Assembly: GCA_963707575.1 (NCBI GenBank)
Contig: OY970171.1
Span: 62,001-126,000, forward strand
Length of the DNA stretch: 64,000 nucleotides
DNA from: Gaiellasilicea sp963707575
GTDB lineage: Bacteria; Actinomycetota; Thermoleophilia; Gaiellales; Gaiellaceae
Reading direction: 5' to 3'
Shown here in pieces: positions 22,968 to 31,456 of the stretch (the stretch's first letter is position 1; every line of letters starts with the position of its first letter). Under the pieces are notes generated by a model, which made no database searches, had not been told where the DNA came from, and worked only from the letters and a program-made list of their open reading frames with translations. The position numbers and the translations under genes were made by a program.

Positions 22968-23852
22968 CTACGCGTCGCCCCAGGGGCGGATGCGCGCAGG
23001 CGGCGGCGTCCCGTGCGCTTCCTGCCACGAGACGACGGGGTTGCGGAGCACACCGATCCGCTCGATCTCGGCCTCGATCACGTCGCCCGGCTTCAGGTAG
23101 AGGAGCGCGCGCTCCTCCGGCGACTTGAAGCCCGCGACGCCCGACACGGTCCCGGTCGAAAGGACGTCGCCCGCCGAGTACCCGAGCGCGGAGAAGTTCG
23201 AGAGGATCTCCGGGATCGTCACGCTCATCCGGCCGGAGTGCGACTCCTGCCGCACCTCCCCGTTGACACGCAGCTCCATGGCCAGGTCGTGCGGATCGGG
23301 GATCTCGTCCGGGGTCACGATCCAAGGCCCGAGCGGGCAGAACGTGTCGATCGCCTTGCAGAAGCTGAAGACGCCCGAGCGCATCTCGCCGCGCTGGATG
23401 TCGCGCGCGGTGATGTCGTTGAAGATCACGTAGCCGCCGATGTAGTCGGCCGCCTCCTCCGGCGAGAACCACTTGCCGGCCCGCTTGAGGACGACCGCGA
23501 GCTCGAGCTCGTAGTCGAGCTCCTCCGTCAGGTGCTCAGGGTAGACGACGGGCTCGTCCGGCCCGACGATCGCATCGACGTTCTGGAAGAAGTTGATCCA
23601 GGGAGCGATCGCGTGCGACCAGTCGACGACCTTCGACTCCTCCTCGTGCTCGCGGAAGTTGCCGGCGGTGTGGAAGAACTTCTTCGGCACGATCGGGGCG
23701 CGTAGCCGCGACTCCGCGAGCGAGACGCGCTCGCCGGTCTCGTCGGCGCCCCCGCGTTCGAACCACTCGCGCATCGTGGGCACGTCGAGGCGCACGATCT
23801 CCTCGCCATCGATGTGTCCGACCTTGCCGTCGTCGTAGGTGACGAGCCTCAT
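22968..23852 (-). CDS. fumarylacetoacetate hydrolase-family protein
   Basis: A 294-residue FAH-family enzyme. Members cleave C-C bonds in diketo acids, hydrate or decarboxylate, using a Mg ion. The metal motif ELELAVVLKRAG and the region YVIFNDITARDIQRG are visible, followed by KAIDTFCPLGPWIV, VNGEVRQ and LSTGTVSGVAGF. The N-terminal 70 residues are the small FAH domain (RLVTYDDGKVGHIDG). ATG 23852 overlaps the M20 gene stop. Substrate unknown; an acylpyruvate-type intermediate would fit the neighbouring enzymes. Confidence 0.9.
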   Translation of the reverse strand: MRLVTYDDGKVGHIDGEEIVRLDVPTMREWFERGGADETGERVSLAESRLRAPIVPKKFFHTAGNFREHEEESKVVDWSHAIAPWINFFQNVDAIVGPDEPVVYPEHLTEELDYELELAVVLKRAGKWFSPEEAADYIGGYVIFNDITARDIQRGEMRSGVFSFCKAIDTFCPLGPWIVTPDEIPDPHDLAMELRVNGEVRQESHSGRMSVTIPEILSNFSALGYSAGDVLSTGTVSGVAGFKSPEERALLYLKPGDVIEAEIERIGVLRNPVVSWQEAHGTPPPARIRPWGDA

Positions 23853-25054
23853 CCGCACACCTCGACGGCGGCCCGCGCGTAGACCTCGGCCGTCTTCGCC
23901 AGGCCCTCGATGGAGAGGTTCTCCCCCTTCGACGTGTCCATCAGCCCGGTCGAGGTGCCGTAGTTGACGGTCGGGACGCCGTAGCGCGTCAGCGCCGACG
24001 CGTCGGAGAACCAGCGGGTCACGTCCCGCTCGGGCACCGCGCCGAAGACCGCCTCGTGGGCCGTGTCGATCGCCGCGACCACGGGATGATCCTCCTGGAT
24101 CTCCGCACCGGGCGCGGTCACGTAGACCTCTCCCTCGACGCCGTAGTCCGGGAACCGCGCCGCGAGCGAGCGCACGAGGTCGAGCGCCTCGCGCCGCGCG
24201 GCCGCCATCTCCTGCGTCGGCGGCACGCGCAGGTCGAGGAAGAGGTCGGTCCGGTGCGGTGTCCGGGAGACGCGCCAGCCGAAGCCTCCGCTGACCGCGC
24301 CGACGTTCACGAGCGCCTTCGCGCCGGCGTACGCGTGCGTCTCCTCCCACTGCGGGATCCACTCCATCACGGCGTCGAGCACCTCGCGCATGCGCAGGAT
24401 CGAATTCTCGTCGCGCTTGCCCTCGCTGAAGGCGGTGTGGATGAAGTTGCCCTGCGTCGAGATCCGCAGCCACAGCGACCCGAAGTGGCCGAGCACGACC
24501 TTCCCCTCGGTCGGCTCGCCGAGGATGCACATGTCGGCGACGCCCCCGTGCGAGACGAGATAGCGCGAGCCGGCGGCGTACCCTCGGTACTCCGCGCCCT
24601 GCGCGTCCCCCCACTGCGTCTTCTCGATCTCGCCGCACACCGCGGCGATCAGGACGTCGCCCTTCAGCCGCACGCCACTCTCCTGGAGCGAGCGCACCGC
24701 CTCGATGTAGCACGCCAGCGCGCCCTTCATGTTCGAGATCCCCAGCCCGAAGAGATGCCCGTCCTCCACGAACGGCGACGGCTGGAACCCGGCGACGCCA
24801 CGGAGCCACGGCTCGCGGCCGGAGTAAGAGGTGTCCATGTGCCCGTTGAACATCAGCGACGGCCCGCCGCCGGTGCCGCCCCAGGTGCCCAGCACGTTGG
24901 CGCGCCCCTCCTCGACCTGCTGCCACTGGACGGCGAGACCCAGCTGCTCGAGCTCCTGGCGCACGAGGGCGGCCATCGTCTCCTCGCTGCCGGTGAAGCT
25001 CGACGTCGCGATCATCCGGCTCGCGGTCTCCACCAGTCGGTCGCGATCGATCAC
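23849..25054 (-). CDS. M20-family amidohydrolase/peptidase (ArgE/DapE-like)
   Basis: A 401-residue zinc hydrolase that cleaves N-acyl or carbamoyl groups. Metal ligands are visible in LMFNGHMDTSYSG (His and Asp), the catalytic Glu region in AAVCGEIEKT, CILGEPTEGKVVLGHFG and, near the end, YGTSTGLMDTSKGENL. The lid/dimerisation domain covers about 185-300. Relatives act in catabolism of hydantoins, N-carbamoyl amino acids and acetylated amino acids, which fits a pathway producing an N-substituted amino acid. It is in the same overlap-coupled operon (ATG 25054 against the methyltransferase stop). Confidence 0.9.
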   Translation of the reverse strand: MIDRDRLVETASRMIATSSFTGSEETMAALVRQELEQLGLAVQWQQVEEGRANVLGTWGGTGGGPSLMFNGHMDTSYSGREPWLRGVAGFQPSPFVEDGHLFGLGISNMKGALACYIEAVRSLQESGVRLKGDVLIAAVCGEIEKTQWGDAQGAEYRGYAAGSRYLVSHGGVADMCILGEPTEGKVVLGHFGSLWLRISTQGNFIHTAFSEGKRDENSILRMREVLDAVMEWIPQWEETHAYAGAKALVNVGAVSGGFGWRVSRTPHRTDLFLDLRVPPTQEMAAARREALDLVRSLAARFPDYGVEGEVYVTAPGAEIQEDHPVVAAIDTAHEAVFGAVPERDVTRWFSDASALTRYGVPTVNYGTSTGLMDTSKGENLSIEGLAKTAEVYARAAVEVCG

Positions 25055-25878
25055 GGCTTGCTCCCCGAGCCGAGCTTGACGGCGACCGGCACCTCGAACC
25101 CGTCGCCGCTCCGGTACTCGTCCAGGAGCTCGTCGAAGCGCGCGCGAATCGACGCCTGGACGTCGTCGGTCTGCGCCGTCACCAGCGGCCGGACGCGGAC
25201 GGTCCCGGCCACCAGCCCGTCCCAGAGCTCGTCCGCGCTCTTCAGGTTCAGGATCGAGTCGATCGTGTCGACGGCCGCGTCCGCTAGCCCGGCGTCACCG
25301 AGCACCCGTGCAAACTCGACGTCATCGGCGAAGCGGAAGAGCGGCGGTCCGGGCGGCACCTCCGCCGGCGGCTGGGCTCCGACGTCTGCGATGGCGTCGA
25401 GCAGGACACCGAGCCAGCGCCCGCGAGTCGGGACGTCCCAGACGGTGAAGGCGGCGCGACCGCCGGGCTTCAGGACGCGCGTCGCCTCCGCGACGGCCCG
25501 CTCCGGCGAGCCGAGGTGCAGCAGCACGAACGCCGCCACGACTCCTTCGAAGGAGGCGTCCGGAAACGGCAGCGCGGTCGCGTCCCCCTGCACGAACTCG
25601 ACCTCAGGAGACCGCGCCCGGGCGAAGGCGAGCATGGCTTCGGAGAAGTCCACCCCCACCACGTCCGCGCCCAGCTCGGCAGCACGCGCGGCGACGTAGC
25701 CGGGCCCTGTGGCGACGTCGAGGATCCGCGTACCGGCGCCGGCGCTCACCGCCACGAGCAACGGGTCGGCGAGCCCGGCGGTCACGCGGCCGGCGAGCGA
25801 GTCGTAGGCGGCAGCGTCCTTCGTCTGCCACCCCTCGGCCTCGAAGGCGTCGAAGGCCTCCGCGTCGTAGCCGCTCAC
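25051..25878 (-). CDS. class I SAM-dependent methyltransferase
   Basis: A 275-residue methyltransferase of the UbiE/Methyltransf_11 type: motif I RILDVATGPGYVAARAAELG (about 50-69), motif II VVGVDFSEAML, motif III VQGDATALPFPDASFEGVVAAF and the post-motif VLKPGGRAAFTVWD. The GTG at 25878 overlaps the upstream LLM stop in a GTGA, and the protein then starts SGYDAEAFDAFEAEGWQTKDAAAYD, a reasonable N-terminus. The target is unknown; it is odd in an otherwise degradative operon and might detoxify or tag an intermediate. Confidence 0.88.
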   Translation of the reverse strand: MSGYDAEAFDAFEAEGWQTKDAAAYDSLAGRVTAGLADPLLVAVSAGAGTRILDVATGPGYVAARAAELGADVVGVDFSEAMLAFARARSPEVEFVQGDATALPFPDASFEGVVAAFVLLHLGSPERAVAEATRVLKPGGRAAFTVWDVPTRGRWLGVLLDAIADVGAQPPAEVPPGPPLFRFADDVEFARVLGDAGLADAAVDTIDSILNLKSADELWDGLVAGTVRVRPLVTAQTDDVQASIRARFDELLDEYRSGDGFEVPVAVKLGSGSKP

Positions 25879-26906
25879 GACCGGAAGTGTGGCAAGACCT
25901 TCTCGCCGAAGAGGCGGATCTGGTCGTGCCGCTTGTCGCCCCACAGCTCGAGCATGACGTGGGTGCAGCCTGCGTCGCGGTACTCCTCGATCGCCTCGAT
26001 GCAGTCCGAAGGCGTGCCGGCGATGGGCTTGCACTTGTCGAGGATCGCGTCCGTCACCTCGGCCTTCGCAGCCAGGCGCCCGCCCCGCTCCATCGCCTCG
26101 GCGACGGGGCGGATCTCGTCCTGCTCCAGCCCCGCGAGGTCGAGCAGCGTGTCGGCGGCGCCCTGGATGTTCTGCACCTTGTTCGCGAGATACATGCCGG
26201 CGATCTCGCGTGCGCCGTCGCGACCCCGGTCGCGGTCCTCGTCGATCGACGCGACGACCGTGCAGCCGATGTCGATCTCCGAGCCGGTGTTCCCGATCGT
26301 GTAGCGGACGAACGCCGGCGTCGTGATCGACGGCGTCAGGCAGCCGTCGCCGATCTCGCCGGCGAGCGCCTGCATCTTCGGCGCAGTCGCGGCGACGTAG
26401 ACCGGCGGCGCGCCGCGCGGCGTATGGGCCTCCGCCTGGAGGCCCGGAACCGAGGCGCTCCACGTCTCGCCTTCGTACTCGAACGGCTCGCCACCGAGCA
26501 CGCCCCGTACGATCGAGACCGCGTCGCGCATCGGCCCGAGCGTCTTCTTCGTCTGCATCTGTGCGTTGTTGAGGAAGATCTTCGACGTCCCGAAGCCGAG
26601 CAGGAACCGATCGGGGCCGGCGGCCTCCTGCACGACGCGCGCGTCCATCGCGACCTGGACGGGGTGCCGCGTGAACGGCGAGATGATCCCCCAGCCGATC
26701 GTCAGGCGCGTCGTCTCGCGCGCCATCAGCGCCGACACCACCGTGGACGAGCGCGCCTCCATCCCGTGCTTGCGCCACCAGGGGTACGCCTCGGCCAGCC
26801 AGATCGTGTCCATCCCGGCCTCGTCCATCACGCGCGCCGACTCGAGCATCTCGTCGAGCGGCTCCATCGTGAGCTGCATCACGCCGATCCGGAAGGGAAC
26901 GGCCAT
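25875..26906 (-). CDS. LLM-class flavin (F420-dependent-like) oxidoreductase
   Basis: A 343-residue luciferase-like barrel, related to but distinct from the 19080 gene. It begins FRIGVMQLTMEPLDEMLESAR and contains MDTIWLAEAYPWW, TRLTIGWGIISPFTRHPVQVA (the F420-family pattern of a TxxIGTGI-like strand followed by RHP), RFLLGFGTSKIFL, VYVAATAPKMQALAGEIGDG and a C-terminal GTPSDCIEAIEEYRDAGCTHV. Members with this layout reduce or oxidise with F420 (MER/Adf-like) or open heterocycles (RutA-like). ATG 26906 lies directly against the stop of the small acidic gene. Confidence 0.9.
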   Translation of the reverse strand: MAVPFRIGVMQLTMEPLDEMLESARVMDEAGMDTIWLAEAYPWWRKHGMEARSSTVVSALMARETTRLTIGWGIISPFTRHPVQVAMDARVVQEAAGPDRFLLGFGTSKIFLNNAQMQTKKTLGPMRDAVSIVRGVLGGEPFEYEGETWSASVPGLQAEAHTPRGAPPVYVAATAPKMQALAGEIGDGCLTPSITTPAFVRYTIGNTGSEIDIGCTVVASIDEDRDRGRDGAREIAGMYLANKVQNIQGAADTLLDLAGLEQDEIRPVAEAMERGGRLAAKAEVTDAILDKCKPIAGTPSDCIEAIEEYRDAGCTHVMLELWGDKRHDQIRLFGEKVLPHFRS

Positions 26907-27116
26907 TCAGTCCTCTGTCGACGTCGTGGGGCCTTCGGGCTCCTCGTCGTACGCCTCGGGCGACCAGGGACTGATCCCCTCGTCCGCGCCGCTCGTGCCC
27001 GACTCGGGCTCGGCGTCCTCGTCGCTCTCGGCCGGCGGGCCGTAGTCCTTCTCCTCGGGATCCGTCTCCGGGTCGGGCGGAGGCTTCGGGGCGCCGGCGT
27101 CTCCGGACTCGCTCAC
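26907..27116 (-). CDS. small acidic proline-rich protein
   Basis: A 69-residue, low-complexity polypeptide, very rich in Asp, Glu and Pro (KPPPDPETDPEEKDYGPP; AEPESGTSGADEG), with no predicted fold or membrane segment. The GTG at 27116 overlaps the coxG-like stop (GTGA) and its own stop abuts the next ATG, so it is kept as a real operon member rather than a leftover frame. It could be an assembly adaptor or disordered partner of the molybdenum enzyme; that is a guess. Confidence 0.55.
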   Translation of the reverse strand: MSESGDAGAPKPPPDPETDPEEKDYGPPAESDEDAEPESGTSGADEGISPWSPEAYDEEPEGPTTSTED

Positions 27117-27556
27117 GCCGACGCCTCCACCTGCTGCTCGAGCGAGCGCAGCACGTTCCCGACCTGCTGGTTCACGATCGGCTGCAGGACGCGCTGCCCC
27201 ATCGAGCCGACCGGGCCTGCGATCGAGACGTCGGCCGCCCATTTCATGTTCGTGCCCCCATCGACCTCGGCGAGCTCGAAGGACGTCTGCATGTTCATGA
27301 TCGCCCCCACGCCCTGGCCTTTTGCCGACAGCTTGGCGTACTCGGGCTCGCGCTCCTCGAGCTTCTCGAAGTTGATCTTCATCCGCAGGCCGCCGAGGCC
27401 GAGCGGGATCTTCACGTTCGCGGTCCAGTGGCGGTCGTCGTGGATATCGAAGCTCTCCACGCCGGGCATCGTCTTCGCCATCGACTCGGGGCTGTTCAGC
27501 ACGCTCCAGACGGTGTCGCGCGACGCCTCGAAGCGCTTCTCGCCCTCCACTCTCAC
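27113..27556 (-). CDS. coxG: CoxG-like SRPBCC protein
   Basis: A 147-residue START/SRPBCC-domain protein of the CO dehydrogenase subunit G family, usually encoded beside molybdenum hydroxylases and needed for their membrane recruitment or maturation. Characteristic stretches are EGEKRFEASRDTVWSVLNSPE, MAKTMPGVESFD, the central MKINFEKLEEREPEYAKLSAKGQG and ADVSIAGPVGSMGQRVLQPIVNQQV. It overlaps the large-subunit stop by 4 nt, consistent with a role in assembling that enzyme. Confidence 0.9.
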   Translation of the reverse strand: MRVEGEKRFEASRDTVWSVLNSPESMAKTMPGVESFDIHDDRHWTANVKIPLGLGGLRMKINFEKLEEREPEYAKLSAKGQGVGAIMNMQTSFELAEVDGGTNMKWAADVSIAGPVGSMGQRVLQPIVNQQVGNVLRSLEQQVEASA

Positions 27557-30045
27557 TCTGCTGCTCCTTTTTGGGACTCCACCTGCACGCGGGCGCGGGA
27601 GGCCTCGGGGTCGCTGAGCAGCTCCCAGACGCGGTGGTAGGGATTGAAGCTGTCATAGATGATGGGCCGGCCACGCCCCTTCAGCGCGTCCTGGAGCGCC
27701 GCGCACACCGCGTGGATTCCGGCGCCGCCGCCCTCGCCCATGCCCTTCGTGCCCAGCGCGGTAAATGGGGACGGGGACTCGACGTAGCCCGTCTTCAGCG
27801 GCGGCATGTCCAGCGCGTGGGGCACGTGGTAGTCGTAGAAGTTGGGCGTCAGCAGGTTGCCGTCCTCGTCGTAGGTGAAGGCCTCGTGGGTCGCCGCGCC
27901 GAGCGCATGCGCCGTCGCGCCCATCACCTGGCCCTCGACGATCTGCGGGTGGATACGGGTGCCGCAGTCGTCCACGGCGGCGTAGTCCACGATCTCGTAG
28001 ACGCCCGTCTCGGGATCGATCTCGAGCAGCACCGCGTGAATCTGCGCCGCGTAGGTCAGCGTCAGGTTGCCGTACTTCGTCTCCACGTCCGGCACCTGGA
28101 ACGGCGGCCGGTAGACGTACCGGGCGTTCAGGGTCACGTCGAGGTCCTCGGGCAGGCCCGCGTTGTTCGCGTTGATGATCGCGCCGCAGGCCATCAGCGG
28201 CAGAGCGGCCTCCGCGTTCGCCTTCATCCGCACGTGCCCGTCGGCGAGCTCGAGGTCGTCGACGCCGCAGCCGAGGATGACGGAGCCGAGCTTCTTGATC
28301 TCGCCCGCGAGCAGGTCGGCCGCGCCCTTGACCGCGCCGAGCCCGGTGACCGCGAACTGGCTCGCGTACGTCCCGGAGAAGCCGGCGTGCGAGTTCCAGT
28401 AGCTGTCGTGGCCGGCACGCACGTGCACGTCGTCGGGCGTGACGCCGAGGATGCCGGCGACCACCATCGAAGCGGTCGTCTCGTGCCCCTGGCCCTGCGG
28501 CGTCGTCCCGAGCGTGACCACGACCTCGCCGAAGATGTCGAGCTTCACCGTCGCGACCTCGTTGTTCCCGGAGAACTGGAGCTCCGGGTTGATCAGGCGC
28601 GACTGGCCGAAGTTGTTCGTGCCCGAGTCGAGGGTGGAGCCGATGCCGAACCCGAGCAGCTTCCCGCGGGCCTTCGCGTCGGCCCGCCGCTCCTCCAGCC
28701 GGTCGTGCTCGATCAGCTCGAGCGCGACGTCGAGCATGCGCGCGTAGTCACCGGAGTCGTAGACGCAGCCGTTCGGCGTCGTATACGGCATCTCGTCGGC
28801 GCGCACGTAGTTGCGCTTCCGCACCTCGATCGGGTCGAGCTCGAGCTCGTGCGCGACGATGTCGATCACGCGCTCCGTGAACCAGAGGTGCTGCATGCGC
28901 GAGTAGCCGCGGTTCGGCGAGCACGGCGCCTTGTTCGTCATCACCTGCGTGAACTCGACCCGCACGTGCTTCCAGCGGTAGCAACCCGGGGTCACCTGCG
29001 CCCAGATCACGCCGCCGAGCGGCTCGTAGCGGAGGTAGGCGCCGGCGTCGTCGAGTGCCTTCGTGCGGAACCCGAGCAGCGTGCCGTCGGCCTTCACCGC
29101 GACCTCGGTGTCCTGGAACCAGCGCTCGTTCCCATGCGACATCGTCAGGTGGAAGTCGGTGCGCCACTCGGTCCACTGGATCGGCCGGTTCAGCTTGCGC
29201 GCGAGCAGGCAGCAGGCGACGAGCTGCGGGTGCGAGGTGATCTTGTTGCCGAAGCCGCCGCCGATGTCCTGCGTGACGAAGCGGAGCTTGTCCAGCCCCG
29301 TCCGCATCGCCGGGCCCATCATGATCGCCGCGAAGCCGGGGAACTGATTGTTCGTGTGGATCGTCCACTGCCCGGTGCCGCGGTTGAACTCGACGAGGGC
29401 GCCGTCGCATTCGAGCGGCGTCGAGTTGAAGCGCTCGAAGTGCAGCTCGCTGATCGTCACCACGCGGTCGGCCTCGGCGAAGGCAGCCTCGAGGTCGCCC
29501 CACTCGTACACGCCGCTCCAGGAGAGGTTGCCTCCGGTCTCGTCATGCAGCTGTGGCGCATCCGTCTCGAGCGCGCGCCGCGCGTCGACGAGCGCAGGCA
29601 GCGGCTCGTACTCGACCTCGACGAGATCGGCGGCGTCGCGGGCGAGCTCGCGCGTCGCTGCGACGACGATCGCAACCGGCTCGCCGACGTGGCGCACCTT
29701 GCCGACCGCGAGCGCGTAGTCCTTGACATGCGCACCAGGTGGGGACGAGATCTGGAAGAACGGATCGGTGAGCGCGGCGACCTCCTCGCCGAGCAGCGTC
29801 CCGTAGACCCCGCCGAGCTCTTCGGCCTTCGAGACGTCGATCGAGACGATATTCGCGTGCGCGTAGGGCGAGCGGACGTAGTGCGCATAGCCCATCCCGT
29901 GGCGCTTGACGTCGTCGACGAAGACACCCTCGCCCTGGACGAGCCGCTTGTCCTCCTTGCGCGGGACGTTCTGGCCCGCGAAGCCGCGCCGCGTCTCCGT
30001 CTCCTCGACGACGAGCGCCTGCTCGGGCGCGATCGTCTCACTCAT
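27553..30045 (-). CDS. molybdenum hydroxylase large subunit (xanthine dehydrogenase/CoxL family)
   Basis: The molybdopterin-cytosine-dinucleotide catalytic subunit, about 830 residues, for hydroxylation of heterocycles, aldehydes or CO. Cofactor motifs: QDIGGGFGNKI (about 255-265), TTPQGQGHETTASM and the C-terminal GTKGMGEGGGAGIHAV with the catalytic Glu. The active-site loop is PNRGYSRMQHLW instead of the AYXCSFR of true form I CO dehydrogenase, with no selanyl-cysteine site, so CO oxidation is unlikely. ATG 30045 (MSETIAPEQ) is preferred over an in-frame ATG 21 nt further upstream. Operon order is FAD, FeS, large subunit, CoxG. Confidence 0.92.
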   Translation of the reverse strand: MSETIAPEQALVVEETETRRGFAGQNVPRKEDKRLVQGEGVFVDDVKRHGMGYAHYVRSPYAHANIVSIDVSKAEELGGVYGTLLGEEVAALTDPFFQISSPPGAHVKDYALAVGKVRHVGEPVAIVVAATRELARDAADLVEVEYEPLPALVDARRALETDAPQLHDETGGNLSWSGVYEWGDLEAAFAEADRVVTISELHFERFNSTPLECDGALVEFNRGTGQWTIHTNNQFPGFAAIMMGPAMRTGLDKLRFVTQDIGGGFGNKITSHPQLVACCLLARKLNRPIQWTEWRTDFHLTMSHGNERWFQDTEVAVKADGTLLGFRTKALDDAGAYLRYEPLGGVIWAQVTPGCYRWKHVRVEFTQVMTNKAPCSPNRGYSRMQHLWFTERVIDIVAHELELDPIEVRKRNYVRADEMPYTTPNGCVYDSGDYARMLDVALELIEHDRLEERRADAKARGKLLGFGIGSTLDSGTNNFGQSRLINPELQFSGNNEVATVKLDIFGEVVVTLGTTPQGQGHETTASMVVAGILGVTPDDVHVRAGHDSYWNSHAGFSGTYASQFAVTGLGAVKGAADLLAGEIKKLGSVILGCGVDDLELADGHVRMKANAEAALPLMACGAIINANNAGLPEDLDVTLNARYVYRPPFQVPDVETKYGNLTLTYAAQIHAVLLEIDPETGVYEIVDYAAVDDCGTRIHPQIVEGQVMGATAHALGAATHEAFTYDEDGNLLTPNFYDYHVPHALDMPPLKTGYVESPSPFTALGTKGMGEGGGAGIHAVCAALQDALKGRGRPIIYDSFNPYHRVWELLSDPEASRARVQVESQKGAAE

Positions 30046-30101
30046 GTCCCGCTCCAGCGGCGGCAAAGCCGCCGCCTCCGCTCTGGGCGGCTCCGTCGAG
30101 C

Positions 30102-30596
30102 CTACGCCTCACGAGACGCCACCTCCTGCCCGGACGCAGCGGTGACGGCGTCGACGATGTTCCAGTAGCCGGTGCAGCGGCAGATGTTCCCCTGGATCGC
30201 CTTCTTGATCTCGTCCGCGCTCGGCTTCGGCGTCTGACGGAGCAGCGCGGTCGCGCTCATCAGCATCCCCGGCGTGCAGTAGCCGCACTGGAGCGCGTGC
30301 TGGTCCGAGAAGGATTGCTGCAGCTGCGTCAGCTCCCCGTCCGTGGCGAGCCCCTCGACGGTCTCGAGCTTCGCGCCATCGGCCTGCACGGCGAGCAGCA
30401 TGCAGCTCTTCACGAGCGTCCCGTCCATGATCACGGAGCACGCGCCGCAGTTGCCGGTGTCGCAGCCGACGTGGCTGCCGGTCAAGTCGAGATCGTCGCG
30501 GATGAAGTGGATCAGCAGCCGGCGCGACTCGACCTCGCGCTCGTAGGTCGTGCCGTTCACGTCGATTGTGATCGTCTGGCTGGTCGTGGGCTCCAT
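30102..30596 (-). CDS. molybdenum hydroxylase iron-sulfur subunit
   Basis: A 164-residue subunit carrying two [2Fe-2S] clusters that pass electrons from the molybdenum centre to FAD. The plant-ferredoxin-type cluster is bound by GCDTGNCGACSV plus the following SCMLLA Cys; the second, helical cluster by QCGYCTPGMLM and GNICRCTGYWNIV. The spacing is that of CoxS/XdhC-type proteins. The ATG at 30596 shares one base with the medium-subunit stop (TGATG). A 56-nt gap to the large-subunit start at 30045 is the only sizeable gap in the operon. Confidence 0.95.
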   Translation of the reverse strand: MEPTTSQTITIDVNGTTYEREVESRRLLIHFIRDDLDLTGSHVGCDTGNCGACSVIMDGTLVKSCMLLAVQADGAKLETVEGLATDGELTQLQQSFSDQHALQCGYCTPGMLMSATALLRQTPKPSADEIKKAIQGNICRCTGYWNIVDAVTAASGQEVASREA

Positions 30597-31399
30597 CAAC
30601 TGCTCTCGCTCGCCTTCTGCACCGCCCGGACGGCGACCACCTCGGCGAGGTGCCGCCGGTAGTCGCCCGAAGCATGGACGTCGTCCGGAGGCACGAGGCG
30701 GGCGCCCTGCACCGCCTCGCGCACGGCAGCCTCGTCGGCCGAGGCCGGCGTCACGAGCACGGGTACCGCGTCGACACAGCCGAGCGCGACCCGCACCCCG
30801 TCTCCCACCGAGGCGGCCGCGCTGACGATGCACGTGCCGTCGGCGCCGAGCGTGATCGCCTCGAACGCCGCGTGCCGACCGGCCGGGACGAGGATCGTCG
30901 TGAGCAGCTCGCCAGGCCCGGCGGCGGTCAGGTAAACGCCGAGGAAGAAGTCCGTCGCAGGCACCGTGCGCTCGCCGTCGGGGCCGAGGATGACCATCTC
31001 CGCTCCGAGCGCGACCATCAGCGGCGGCAGGTGGTTGGTCGGGTCGTTGGAGCAGACGTTGCCGCCGATCGTGCCGCGGTTACGCACCTGCACGTCCGCG
31101 ATCAGCGCACAGACCTCCGCGAGCACCGGCCGCGCCACCTCGACCTCGGACGAAGCCATCAGCTGCGAGTAGGTCGTCATCGCGCCGAGCTCAAGCGTGT
31201 CGCCCGCGACGGAGATCCGCTTCAGGTCGTCCAGCCGGTTCAGGTCGACGAGCACGTCGGGCGCGGCAGCGCGCGCCTTCATCACATTCACGAGCGTCTG
31301 GCCGCCGGCCAGCGCGCGGGCGCCGTCGTAGGCGCCGAGCAGCCGCACCGCTTCGTCCACGGAGGACGGCCGCACGTACTCGACCTCGCGCAGGAGCAT
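30596..31399 (-). CDS. molybdenum hydroxylase FAD-binding medium subunit
   Basis: A 267-residue FAD subunit of the CoxM/XdhB type. FAD-pyrophosphate motifs are ALAGGQTLVNVMKAR (about 31-45) and TIGGNVCSNDPTNHLPPLM (about 114-132); the CO-dehydrogenase C-terminal domain follows with VSAAASVGDGVRVALGCV. It is the first gene of a roughly 11-kb minus-strand operon running to ridA at 20230. The ATG is 6 nt after TAGATT (31411-31406), leaderless, with a perfect TTGACA -35 (31437-31432) at a long 20-nt spacing overlapping a palindrome. Confidence 0.93.
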   Translation of the reverse strand: MLLREVEYVRPSSVDEAVRLLGAYDGARALAGGQTLVNVMKARAAAPDVLVDLNRLDDLKRISVAGDTLELGAMTTYSQLMASSEVEVARPVLAEVCALIADVQVRNRGTIGGNVCSNDPTNHLPPLMVALGAEMVILGPDGERTVPATDFFLGVYLTAAGPGELLTTILVPAGRHAAFEAITLGADGTCIVSAAASVGDGVRVALGCVDAVPVLVTPASADEAAVREAVQGARLVPPDDVHASGDYRRHLAEVVAVRAVQKASESS

Positions 31400-31405
31400 G
31401 CCGTG

Positions 31406-31449
31406 AATCTAACGCACATCAGGTTCTGACATGTCAAGGACGTTAGAGT
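31406..31449. promoter_or_regulatory. divergent promoters with TGACATGTCA palindrome
   Basis: The 57-bp gap between the divergent FAD-subunit and CrtI-like genes holds a minus-strand -10 TAGATT (31411-31406) and -35 TTGACA (31437-31432), a + strand -10 TAGAGT (31444-31449, 7 nt before ATG), and, between them, the perfect 10-bp palindrome TGACATGTCA (31427-31436). A dimeric repressor bound there would cover both promoters. TGACATGAC recurs in the importer promoter (20220-20228). Confidence 0.6.
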
Positions 31450-31456
31450 CGGCCGC

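Noticed and set aside
27571..30168. An 865-codon + strand frame opposite the molybdenum hydroxylase subunits
   Set aside because: Antisense shadow of two well-supported genes; no recognisable motif or ribosome-binding site.
27553..31399. Calling the molybdenum hydroxylase an aerobic CO dehydrogenase
   Set aside because: The AYXCSFR active-site loop is absent; subunit order and a CoxG-like gene alone do not establish CO oxidation.
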